Positions 1 through 11,329 of a stretch of DNA of 37,500 bases are shown here, piece after piece (the first letter of the stretch is position 1; each line of letters begins with the position of its first letter). Position numbers and translations under genes: made by a program. Origin of the DNA: Cristatella mucedo (Eukaryota > Bryozoa > Phylactolaemata > Cristatellidae); NCBI GenBank assembly GCA_009760855.2, contig WPIO01000065.1:1057501-1095000 (forward strand), given 5' to 3'. The notes below the pieces were generated by a model. The model did no database searches and was not told the origin of the DNA. It saw only the letters and a program-made list of their open reading frames with translations.

Positions 1-320
1 GCGGAAAAGCACCGCAGTGCGTGCGCTCACTCTTAGAGAAGAAAAGTCGAAAACTCTTTGGCGACCGTTTGAGGAGGAGCCTCGGCGCGACTGGCGCCGG
101 CTGCTAGTCCGCTGCACTTGCGGCTTTGATGCGGTCGTTGAGAGCAGGCGTAAAAAGCAGTTGAGCCGCAGGAACAGAGAACCGGTCGGTTATCAGTTCA
201 ACAATGCTCAAACCAGAGAGAATGCCTCCCCTGGTCTATTCGTTTTTATTGGTTCGCTCTTCATGTATTATGTTCCTTAACTTCATTGCCTGGCACGCGA
301 CCTATTCGCAGCATCTGTTA
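1..320. other. Unrecognised flank before the tandem-repeat element
   Basis: An 87-codon open frame runs on the + strand from position 17, but its product resembles nothing I know and it is not unusually long for GC-rich DNA. I see no repeat tail, promoter or splice signal that I can support. Treated as unassigned. Confidence 0.3.
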
Positions 321-338
321 TCGAGCGTGGAATTTTGG

Positions 339-385
339 GTTTGACGAATTGCCGTAATCCACTCTAATTAGGCCAGCAACGACCG
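339..385 (+). repeat. Left imperfect terminal inverted repeat
   Basis: Contains AATCCACTCTAATTAGG (356-372), whose exact reverse complement lies at 3361-3377. Outward, GGGTTTGACGAATT here pairs with GGGTTCGACTAATT on the complementary strand of the right end. Inward, CCAGCAACGACC pairs with TAGCAATGACC. The right copy has about nine extra bases between the two matching blocks. Confidence 0.6.
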
Positions 386-539
386 GACGTAAGCGTTGCC
401 GAGCTCAACATTTTTTGCTGATATTGTAGTATACGTTTGAATTTATCTGTCCGCCAAATTTCATGTCGCTGCGCGCACGTGCACTTATGCAAATGAGCTT
501 TGACGCCGGATGCGTGTACCGCAATCCACCGCATCCACC

Positions 540-3310
540 GCGATCAACTGCAATCCACCGCAATCCATTCTAGTTCTCGTCAAATCCACCCCAAATCTGC
601 TGCGAACAGCTCCAAAAAGTCTGGAATATCAAACTACGCTACACGCACAATGTACCCCGAAAATTTCGTACGATTCCGCTGACGCGTTCTCACGAAGTCC
701 CCTGAAATAAGATTGCAGTGGCCCAGGCCAATATTGCAATCCACCGCTATCCACTGCATTCCACCATGTAACGAAAGAAATCCTGACCGAAAAGCTCCGT
801 TTTTGATTGCATATGACAGCACATTCTGCGGAAAATGCATAACAAATTTCACTTGCATTGGCACGGCCGTTCTCGTGCAATGCGCTGCAATCGACTGCAG
901 TGGCCCAGGCCAAAAGCGCAATACATTTCAATCCACAGAATCTACCACATAAAAAATGGAAATGCATTGCGTCGAGCTCCAGTTTTTTTGCATATTAAAG
1001 TGCACTGTGCTGCGTGCACAACCACGTGAAATAAAAAAAAATGTGCAACCTCGCACTGCGGCAATGGGCGGCAATCGCCTGAAATGACCTGGAAAACCAC
1101 CGCAATCCACTCTATTCCACTGCAAATCATCGTCAAATCACCATCGCGAAGCTCTAATTGACATTGCATATAGGTCTAGACTCAGTTAAAAGTGCATCCA
1201 CAAAATTTCGCTCCATTGTTAACACGCGTTCTCATGCAAGAAATTGCAATCGACTGCAACGACCCGGTCCCACACCACAATCCACCTCAATCCGCTGAAA
1301 TCCGCTGCCATCCGATATACAGCGACCAGAACTCGTACACTAAAAGCTCTAATTATGATGGCACGCTGATCTACTCTTCGGTTATTGTGTACTCGCATAA
1401 CTTCACTGTAATTGCCTCTGCCACTCTGCAGCAATGCACTGCAACTGTCCGGGCCAGTACGTCAATATGCCACAACCCGCCAAAAAAGACCAAATACGTA
1501 CACTTTAAGCCCTAATAGTGATTGCACGTTGCTATAATCTATTTTTGGTTATTGTGTAATCCCAAAATTTCACTCCAATTGCCTCGATCATTCGGCAGCA
1601 ATGCACTGCAATTGACTGCAATGGCCCGGCTAATACCTCAATTTACAGCAATCTGATGCAAAATGTCCTGAAATCGGTTTCGCAATGCTTCAATTTTTAA
1701 TTCATGCTACAAAGAACACTTGTTAAAGTCAACCACATCATTTGAGCAATTGCGCTCGTACAATCTCGGACAATGCATGGCAATCTACGGCAACGGCTCG
1801 GCTCGAAGCAGCAATCCACTACAATCCGTGTCAAGTTTACACTAAATTGGCTGCACGAAGTTCCGATTGTCATCGCATTTCACATTTCTTTGTGCTAAAA
1901 GTGAAATCGTAGGACTTTCAAGCTATTTTGCACATTAATTGTCAACAATACACGGCAATCGACAGCAATAGCAGGGACCGATACCAAAATCCGTGGCAAA
2001 TCGACGAGAAATCGGCTGCACCAAGCTCCAAATCTCATTCCACGTAACATCTCACTGCGTGAACACATACTTTAAACCCTTTCAACCAGCTCTGACTGTT
2101 CAATCTTGGGCAATGCACGGCAACAGGCGGCAATGGCCCTGGCAAATACGGCAATCCATTATGGTCCATCGCAAACCACTGGAAAGTGACTGGGCCAAGA
2201 TAAAATATATCTTGCCTGTCACAGCCCACTGTTTTTAAAGTGCAATCAAATCCTTTCAGCCAGTCGCGCACGTATACTCGAGAGCAATGAACGGCAATCG
2301 ACAGCAATGTCCTGGGCCAATACCCCAATTCCCGGCAAATTGAAGAGAAATTGGCAGCGCAGAAGCCTCAACTGTCATTACATATAACATCCCGATGCGT
2401 CCAAAGTAAAACCGTGGAATTTTCAAGATGCTTTGTTTGTTAACTGTCAGCAATTCATGACAATCAACAGCAATGGTAGGGGACGATAGCGAAATCCGTG
2501 GAAAATTGACAAGATTGGCTGTAATAAACTGCAACTCTCATTCCATGTAACATGTACCTGTGTGCGCGCATAATGTTTACCCACGGGGCGCGTTCAATCG
2601 ATGGCAACTCACGGCAATCGACGGCAATGGCCCGGGGAAATACGCCAATCCATAACGGAGTTACAAATGGACCGACAGTTGCTGAGAGCTCCAACTTTTC
2701 TCGTGTATTGCACTAATCTGCATTAAAAGTGCAGCCACATACTTTTATACAATCGACAAAGGCACAATTGAGGGCAATACACGGCAATCGACGGCAATGG
2801 CCCGGTCTCTGCAGCAATCTGGTTCAAATTTGCTGGAAAGTGGCTGTTTGAATTTTTAATTATCCAACCACATAACGCTCAATGTGGGCGTACATGCTGT
2901 GCTTTATCGCGTCCAACTTTGGGCGATCCACGGCACTCGAAGGCAATTGCCCGAGACAATACAGCAATCTATGATTGTCTGTTTCAATTACAAACAAAGC
3001 TGGTGGGAGAAGATCGCATTTTTCTTGCTTAACAGTGTGCTGTATTAAAAGTGCGACCGCGTCCTATCGACCAATCTTGAACGTACATGCGAAGGCAATG
3101 CGCGGCAATCGACGGCAACGGCTAGGGAAAATACGGAAATCTATAACGGTTCATTAAAAATAGACTGGATGCTGCTGGGTGACGCTCCCGTTTCGATTTC
3201 TCGTTCGTGTATACTCAATTTTTGGTGCACCTAGGAAATTCCACTTATAATGCCTGCTTTCGGTCACTGTATTGCAATTAACGGCAAAGGCCCATGTCAA
3301 TACAGCAATC
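540..3310 (+). repeat. Diverged ~170-bp tandem satellite, about 17 units
   Basis: Two conserved blocks alternate. Block A resembles GGCAATCGACGGCAATGG followed by CCCGG. It recurs near 545, 715, 895, 1065, 1246, 1437, 1610, 1785, 1957, 2130, 2300, 2465, 2618, 2790, 2945, 3108 and 3285. Block B is AAGCTCCAATTGTCATT followed by TTAAAAGTGCA, seen near 1150-1190, 1860-1900, 2029-2070, 2687-2732 and 3045. Spacing runs from about 150 to 195 and averages about 170 bp. Many short shadow frames cross the block but none is conserved between units, so it is non-coding. Confidence 0.85.
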
Positions 3311-3349
3311 TTCTGCAATCCGTCCCAAATCGACATCGCCTAGGCTGTG

Positions 3350-3405
3350 GTCATTGCTAGCCTAATTAGAGTGGATTTCGGTGGATTGGGGTAATTAGTC
3401 GAACC
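3350..3405 (-). repeat. Right imperfect terminal inverted repeat
   Basis: Reverse complement of the left end over most of its length. Its complementary strand also carries CCAATCCACCG followed by AATCCACTCTAATTA. This matches a block inside the tandem units near 1093-1120 (CCACCGCAATCCACTCTATT), so the terminal repeat and the monomer share ancestry. Confidence 0.6.
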
Positions 3406-3609
3406 CTGGAATTTTCCGTCTTTGGACAGGTACAATAATACAGTTATACAACTAATATAATACATAATAGAATACAGTTAAGCAAAAGGAAATCTCTCCT
3501 AGAGATTACGAAGAGGATTTTGAATCGTGAGAGTCAGCGTATGAGAGCTTGCCTCGTCCTGTTTTAAATTCTTAATTTCGTGTATTATTTTTGTCTGCCT
3601 AGAATACTG

Positions 3610-4400
3610 GATGCACCTCTGCTGGCTCGAAGTGGCGTTTGGCAAGGCTTCCGGTGGCTTCTATGCTGAGTGCTCTTATCGCCCGCCACCTGTGTATCGC
3701 AAGCGAAGCGCTGCACTGGTTTACTTCCTACCTTAGTGACCGATCTCAGAACTCCGTCATCGAAGGTCTCCTGTCATCCGATGAACGTTTGCAGGATAGG
3801 GTGTCCCAATGGATTGGTGGTAGGCATCCTTCTCGTCGAAATAGACAGCATCCATCTTTCCTAGATCACCGACGAACACCGGCTCATCTTCAATGTTCCT
3901 ACATATGATACTCAGGTCTACCTGTACTTCGACCCTTCCCAGCATTCTAGCACCGCAGCCTATCTCAGCTTCCTCGCACCAGCTGGATCAAAGCTGGATG
4001 GCAGCTAACTCTCTTACAAGAAATGACCACAAGACTAACCTGCCAGCCGTGGGAAAATCTAGTCCCAGTCAGAAACTTGAAAGCCTCACCAGCTTATCTC
4101 CTGTAGCTAAATCTAGCTTATCTCCTGTACTGGAACAGGATGCCCTATATCAAAATAGTATTCCACGATGACCCAATCAGCTACTTAATCAAGTCTCCCG
4201 GCTTTCGGCAAGGCGTTCCGGTGTGCTCAGATAAGATAAGCGAACCGTTGCCACATGGTCGAAGCATGCGTTCGTGAATCGTGTACTGACTTCTGTAGCT
4301 CTCTTCTGGCTCGTTTTCCTGCATTCATAATACGATGCTTACTGCTGGTGCAAAGCCGGTCAGCCAGGCCAATTTCGCACGGGTGCTGCAATTATCCTCG
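3610..4400 (+). pseudogene. Decayed CR1/L2-type LINE reverse transcriptase
   Basis: Conceptual translation with frameshifts gives the order typical of CR1/L2 reverse transcriptases: LHWFTSYLSDRSQ with a following V-I-x-G block, a degraded GVPQ-G block (3805-3830), then the catalytic region near 3900, then a WMAANSLTRND block near 3990-4030. A C-terminal block TDFCSSLLARFPAFIIR with LLLVQS follows near 4286-4360, equivalent to LDYCNSLL...RLQLVQN in intact copies. At the catalytic YADD site the sequence reads Y-DTQVYL, so the A-D pair is lost and the enzyme cannot be active. It is more divergent than the LINE copies further right. Confidence 0.8.
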
Positions 4401-4599
4401 TATTATCTATCACTAATCGCTTGACGTTGGACGAAATGATTAGCCGGCTGCATCCCGGGAAATCGGACAATAGTAGCGCTAGCGGGCCGAACCAACTCCC
4501 AGAGAAAACATGTCGTTGGTGGTGAATCGAAATCTAACCACGGGTGCACGCACGGCATGCTTATCGGCAGGGGCCTAGGTGCACCGTCATTCGGCTGAC

Positions 4600-5660
4600 C
4601 TCGGCACATCATCCCAGCCAAAGCCTCCAGGGGGGGGGGGCGGGACAGGGCGGAGTGGGGCGGGGCGGACACGAAGCTTGAGCGCGAGAGGCAGCTTCTG
4701 AGGCAGGTGGGCGGCGGTAGCAGCAATAGCGGCAGCCGCCTACCGCTATCGGCGGCGGCATGAACCGAGCGTGAACTCTGTAGCGTACCAGTCACGTGGC
4801 CTCGCCTGGGGTCGCCTATTGTTCAGTTACGGAACTCGGTCGGTCGAACGCAAAGCCCGCCGGTGTAGCGAGAAGCTACGTCGTAATTAAAGGCACCGCT
4901 AGACGACCCGAGTGCAGAGGAGCGGGCGGTGCGAGCGCGAGCAGATGCCCGCGGAGGTAGCATTTCAGCCTCGGGCTCGGGGCGGAGGAGAAAGCGAGTG
5001 CAGCTACGCGAGCGAGCAATGCAAAACCAACGCGTTTGAAGCGTATACCGCGGGAGCGGAAGCCGCGGCACTCTTCTCGACGGTCATCGTCGGGAGGCTC
5101 AGGCGCTGCAGCAGCCGCAGCCGGAAGCCGACGCTGCTTTAGCCGCGGCTTATCGACGCAGCAGCAGAGCTGCGGCAAGCCGAGCTTGACCGCGCGGCGA
5201 GGCCAAGGCGCAGATATCCTGCATCATCCTGCATATCGCAGATATCTCCTTTCGCGAGACGACACCGTCTCGCGTAAGGAGCGAAGTGAAACCCGCTGCT
5301 GCTCGCGGCGGTGGCGAAGCAAGCAGCGAAGACGGACCTAATCGCGCGGCAGAGGCGAGGCCGCGCGGCAGAGGCGAGGCCTCGCCGCGTCGCTAGACAA
5401 TTGAACGGAGTCGGCACGCGAGAGCGTGACTTACGGAAAACGCGGAACTCCGGCCAGAGCTGCCGGTCAGTCAGCAGCGTGTGCCGAGCTCGTTCGCAGC
5501 TTAGAAGCGTGCTTAGGAGCGAGAGAGGCCGGGCCGGCTATCGCGTCGGCTCGTCCCTTCTCGATTGGACTGAAAAGGAGTGTGTCGGCAATTTGGGGCT
5601 GCAGGCCTGTGCACCTATCGGCGAAGCACAGTGCTCGGATGATCAACTGAAAATAGCCTC
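4600..5660. other. GC-rich, CpG-dense interval, no recognised exon
   Basis: Strongly GC- and CpG-rich, with short poly-G, GGCGG and GCAGC runs. Open frames exist on both strands (for example 5036-5341 +, 5311-5670 +, 5139-5417 -), but all have the Arg/Ala/Ser bias expected of GC-rich shadows and none resembles a known domain. It may be a promoter island or 5' UTR of a gene whose other exons are outside or unrecognised. I could not choose a strand. Confidence 0.35.
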
Positions 5661-6680
5661 TTTTCGGTGACGCAGGGGACGGCCAAAGGCTGAGCATCTA
5701 GCCTCGGCTGAAGGCAGGGTAGTGGGAGGGACCGCTAAGGCTGGGGTGACTAGCAATGCTTCAGTGGGCAGACGCGCGAAAAAACTCCTCAAAGCTCCAC
5801 TTAAGAGAAAGTTCGCTAAAAAAGGGACCGAACGGGCACCGATTCGTCTCTGCATGAAATGCACCCTGCACTCGCTGTACCACACATGCACCTATTAAAA
5901 TCGAAGGCGAAAAGGAAATGTTTCAGAGTCTCTCGAACGCGAAATGTCACAAAAATAACACGTTGGCGTACATTTTTTTGAGCCTAAGTGGCATCTAGCC
6001 TGACGTGATGAGCACAAAAAGAAAGAGAAAATCTGGAGGCAGCTAGGCGTAGGCGGCCTATCGATGAAGTAAGTAGTTGTTTTGAGGTAGTCCAGACCTG
6101 TATCAATAAAAGAAGAATTATAAGCGGCTCCTTGTAAAATATCACTGTGAGAGCAGGACCCACTTACATGTAGGCAAATAGGTGACACAACAGACCAAGT
6201 GGTGTGACTCTGGTGCTTAAAGCTTTCGAAGCACTCAGAAAAAGAGCTCAATTACCGAGGAAGCTTTTCTGTATTTTTAACCAGGGGTTTATATTTGAAG
6301 TCAGATTTCATTAAACCACACTGTTTAGTATTAACGAGAGAAGTGTACTGCTTGTGTAATGTCTTAGAAAGGAGCGATGAACTCAACAAGCCTTTGACCC
6401 TGACTATGACCCTGCTACCATTAAAGAAGCACAATTCAAATTTTAAGGACAACAAAATGAGTACTACACAATCTCGGGCTGTGTCCTTGCATCCGATTAC
6501 CGGCTACCTACAATGATCACCTTAAAATAGTAAATCGAATGGAGAAAAGGCTGAGCCAACGGCATTGCACTTTTAATTAGGTAAACGGACCCGTAAAGCA
6601 GTCATCTCCGACAAAGGCACGGGGCGTCTCGTGCTTCTGCAGCTGGTACAGGTCTTGCGTCGTCATGGGCGAATGCCTTA
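5660..6680. other. Unassigned sequence
   Basis: GC content falls from left to right. Minus-strand frames of 118 and 67 codons (5895-6251, 6252-6455) do not resemble a family I recognise. No LINE tail, SINE box or microsatellite is visible. Confidence 0.3.
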
Positions 6681-7114
6681 ACAATGCCAGATGGCGATGC
6701 AGGAATCTAACAGTTTACCAATACCTCGTACAAACCTCAAGTCCTTTGGAGACCGTGCATTCAGTTCGTATGCTCCCAAAGCCCGAAACTCACTCCTGAC
6801 TTGCATCACAGCATCCCCTGACTTGACAACATTTAAAAAGAACTTAAAAACACACCTATTGAGGACAGTTTTTAGCGGGTCGTTGTGATTCGTCCTTATG
6901 TACTTATGAGTGCTGGCACTGTGCACGCTGCCACTAACCACACTTGCATGCTGACCCATTGCATGTCACCACTAACCATTCTATTCATGTTGTTTATCAA
7001 GCATGATATTACTCACCATTCAAATGCATTCCCTTGCAGCAAATGTAAAGCGCCTAAAAGAGATCGAGTTCTCTGAGGGCGCTTTATCAAGTGTATCATT
7101 ATAATTATTATTAT
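6680..7114 (+). mobile_element. CR1/L2-type LINE, 3' fragment
   Basis: The translation from 6700 gives RTNLKSFGDRAFSSYAPKAR, NSLLTCITASPDLTTFKKNL and KTHLLRTVFSGSL, the extreme C-terminus of the reverse transcriptase also seen at 35.7 kb. After the stop the 3' UTR carries the marker words GTGCACGCTGCCACTAACCA and GCTGACCCATTGCATGT. The tail hairpin (7050-7085, AAGCGCC ... GAGGGCGCTTTAT) is followed by ATTATTATT. It is 5'-truncated at about 6680. Confidence 0.88.
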
Positions 7115-7171
7115 GCAGGACGAAGGAGGTCACGGGGAGTAGCAGAAGCGAAAGGCGAGCTGAATCTCCAG

Positions 7172-7190
7172 CCCCCCCCCCCCCCCCCGC
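7172..7190. repeat. Poly-C/G tract followed by CCG-rich sequence
   Basis: A cytosine homopolymer of about 18 bases runs into a CCGCCGCC-rich stretch. It can form G-rich secondary structure on the minus strand and is a likely site of sequencing error. Confidence 0.8.
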
Positions 7191-7374
7191 CGCCGCCCGC
7201 CGCCCCTCCTCCGAAACGTTCTGGCCATAGCTGCGGCTGGATCGTCTGCTAGTCCCGAGCCCCACTCACTTTCAATTTTCCGAGAACAACTTCGAAACCA
7301 TAAGCAAAGGTAACCTGATTCAACAGCCTTATTTATAACGAGCATGGAGCGCCATCCCAATGATTATCGCCCGC

Positions 7375-7445
7375 GCCCTTCGCTTGCTTCGGGTAATAAA
7401 GGATAGCCGTGCTGCAGGACTCGAACCCACTGCCATAAAGTGCAA
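7375..7445 (-). mobile_element. SINE2 remnant (tRNA-like B box only)
   Basis: The segment CTGCAGGACTCGAACCCACT, read on the minus strand, contains a tRNA B-box-like GGGTTCGAGTCC. The flank ATAAAGGATAGCC matches the SINE2 body seen at 13.0 and 23.1 kb. The A-box half and the tail cannot be recognised. Confidence 0.4.
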
Positions 7446-7485
7446 GATTTCGGATCCTCGATTTTCGCAGATACCACCAGCGTCC

Positions 7486-7544
7486 GCCGCATGCAAGCCG
7501 TGGGCTCGCTCGTCTGGTCTCGTGGCCTACGGCTTGCATGCGGC
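7486..7544. repeat. Perfect 16-bp inverted repeat (hairpin)
   Basis: GCCGCATGCAAGCCGT at 7486-7501 is exactly complementary to 7529-7544, with a 27-base loop. The right arm is followed by a second partial CGGCTTGCAT copy, and two near-copies of GCCGACTCTTTGCCGA lie just downstream (7570-7620). Confidence 0.8.
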
Positions 7545-8014
7545 TTGCATTGCATATCTTTCGATCTTCACCGACTCTTTGCCGATCTTCCGAGAGCTTT
7601 GCCGACTCTTTGCCGACAGCCCCGGGCCTTTCGGTGCTCGCCTTTAATGACCGCGGGGTCGAGCCTTTCTCGGCATACATAGATCGCACACATAGTGAGT
7701 AAGTTTTTGTGGTTACCATTAAAATAAAGTATTTAAACGACAGGTCACGTATCGTGTCGAAGATGGTCCGAGTAGAAGCGCTTCGTTATCGGGCAACGGG
7801 GACAGTGACGCCCCGCCCTGCCTTCCCCCTCCCGCACCGCCTCACAGTAATTGCATTGCCGCCTCGAAGTGGCATAGTGCTTAAGCCAAAATCTCCCGGG
7901 TCGATTGGCGACTCAGGAGCGAACGCTGAGTGTTCGTCGCTTCAGCCGAAAGTGGTATGTCCTCGGAAATCGCGTTTCCCACTTCCGGTTCATTTACGGC
8001 TAGGCCAGCCAAGC

Positions 8015-8185
<171 letters not shown>

Positions 8186-8594
8186 GGGAGAGAGAGGGAG
8201 AGTGCTTGGGTGTAGGCTCGGAGTTCTTAGGGAGATGGGGAGGAGCTCGATCAGTGTTAAGTCGTTGGAATTCATGCTGGAATTTCGGTGTAACGAACCC
8301 TGCACCTGGATTCGCTTGCAGCAAAGCTGGAGGCTCGTGTAGGGAGGCCACTAAAGCTGACGATGAATATGGTTGTAAGGCTTAGTAATCCCAGAGGTTT
8401 GACCATGTGTCTCCTTTGCTGAATTGGATGCTTGGATGGCTGATCCGCAAGGCTCGCCGCCGAGGCCGCTTGGCTCCTTCGTACCTAGCTGCCCACTGCT
8501 GCACCACCTTTCCAGCCTCCTCCTCGTGCCCTCAGGCCTCCCTGTATGAATAACAAATAGGCTGCTTCTATTCATCCGCTATTCTATTCTATTC

Positions 8595-8950
8595 ATCCGC
8601 TCAAAGACCTTTGGCGACAGTAGCTTTTGCTCTGCAGGTCCTAGACTGTGGAACTCACTTCCACAATTCTTACCCAACGACAACTACTCCTCTGCTGCCG
8701 ACTATGGTACATCCTGTCCAGCCGTCCTGGCGTGCTGCATCCATGCTACTCACTATTTCAAATACTCTCTTAACTCAGCTATGCTTCTCATTTTCCTTTT
8801 GTTTCGCGAGATAAAGTCTCCTGGCGACCGAATGCGTAGCGAAAGCTGCATAGTCTGTAAGTGCTCTATCCAAGCTCTCATGCTTTCCAAACCCACAAGT
8901 CTTTGTGAATTTGTGGAGTTACAGAGATACATGACATTACATTACATATA
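8595..8950 (+). mobile_element. Second CR1/L2 LINE lineage, 3' fragment
   Basis: Translation from 8601 gives SKTFGDSSFCSAGPRLWNSL and then PQFL, the C-terminal motif K-x-FG-D-x-[AS]F-x-x-x-A-P-x-LWNSLP of L2-group reverse transcriptases. Its wording and 3' UTR differ from the other LINEs here. It ends in GACATTACATTACATATA rather than the ATT tail and lacks the GCGCC/GGCGC hairpin. It therefore represents a separate lineage. Confidence 0.65.
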
Positions 8951-8954
8951 TTGA

Positions 8955-10003
8955 AACTTCAAACCTTGCTAGTCAGTTCCAGTCTGGTTTTAGAGGTCAT
9001 CACTCACAGAGTCGGAATTGCTTCGGGTTTATAACGACCTACTTTGGAATGCAGACTTATTATGGGCAAATCAAGTGTGATTCAGACATGGGAAATGTTA
9101 ACGCTCACAATCAGCTCTGCCAGCATATTTCTTGTCGAATTTGCAAGAAATAAACGTGTCCTTTTCCGAAGTGACCAACGTTAGACGACCATATCAGCTT
9201 CACTGTCAAGTCTGCCTACTTCCAGTCACATAACATTGCTAAAATTCGGGCTTGTTTAGATAGGGATACCACATCTAAGTTGGTCCATGCATTTGTGACA
9301 TCCCGTATTGACTTCTTTAACTCACTGCTTGCTGGCCTACCGGCATGTGCAATCAAGCGATTACAGCTGGTGCAAAACTCTGGAGCCAGGCCTGTCTGTC
9401 GTGAGCATCGAAGTTGCCACATCACACTGCTTCTCGCCGACCTGCACTGGCTCTCAGTCAAGCAACGCATCGACTTCAAGATTCTGCCACTCACTTTTAC
9501 GTCCCTTCATTCTTTGGCTCTAGCCTACCTATCAGATCCAATCCCTCACCAGGCTAAACATCTTACCCCAGGCTTTTCGGAATCTAATCGCGTACTTTTA
9601 CCTTGTACTAACCTCAAATCCTTTGGACACCGAGCCTTTAGTTCGCATGCTCTCGAAGCCCGGATCTCACTTTTGACTTGCGATATGACATCCCGTTACT
9701 AGACCTCATTAAAAGAGAAATTACAAAACGCATCTATTTATTGCAGCATTTAGTGGATCCACAGGATTTGTCCTTTGTTTGCTTATGTATGCTGACCCAG
9801 TGCATGCTGCCACTAACCATATTTGTTTGGTGACCCTGTGTATGTCAGCTCTAACCATGTTGTACTTGTTGTCATTGAGCATGTTAGCTCTAGCCATTCG
9901 ATCATGCTTCCTTTGCAGCGAATGAGAAGCGCATAGAAAGAGATTGAATTCTCTGAGGGTGCTATAATAAATGCTTTATTATTATTGTAATTGTTATTAT
10001 GGA
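8955..10003 (+). pseudogene. CR1/L2-type LINE, internally deleted copy
   Basis: The left part (8965-9050) encodes SQFQSGFRGHHS and, after a frameshift, LLRVYNDLLW. This is the finger/palm entry motif of CR1/L2 reverse transcriptases. About 150 bases later (from about 9210) the translation jumps to SAYFQSHNIAKIRACLDRDT and then SKLVHAFVTSR, so the catalytic YADD region is deleted. The remaining C-terminus (9280-9702) reads LLAGLPACAIKRLQLVQNSG and LADLHWLSVKQRIDFKILPL. The 3' hairpin tail (9928-9965) ends in (ATT)n at 9975-10000. It belongs to the same family as 6680-7114 but is more decayed. Confidence 0.85.
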
Positions 10004-11290
<1,287 letters not shown>

Positions 11291-11329
11291 TGACAGACGG
11301 AAAGCGCTTCGGGCTGGCTTTGCCGGCCG

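Larger units (their letters stand above)
339..3405. mobile_element. Inverted-repeat-bounded element carrying a ~170-bp tandem array
   Basis: A tandem array of diverged units fills this interval and is bracketed by imperfect inverted repeats (about 339-385 and 3350-3405). The inverted pair contains a perfect 17-bp core (356-372 versus 3361-3377) and flanking matches on both sides. No protein-coding capacity is recognisable inside. Such a structure, short inverted ends with an internal satellite, is known for non-autonomous DNA elements in several invertebrates. The alternative is an ordinary satellite block whose last unit happens to be inverted. I could not define a target-site duplication, so the mobile-element reading is an inference. 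Confidence 0.5.

Noticed and set aside
540-3310. CRISPR array
   Set aside because: Repeat units are ~170 bp, diverged, without distinct spacers, and the DNA is eukaryotic.
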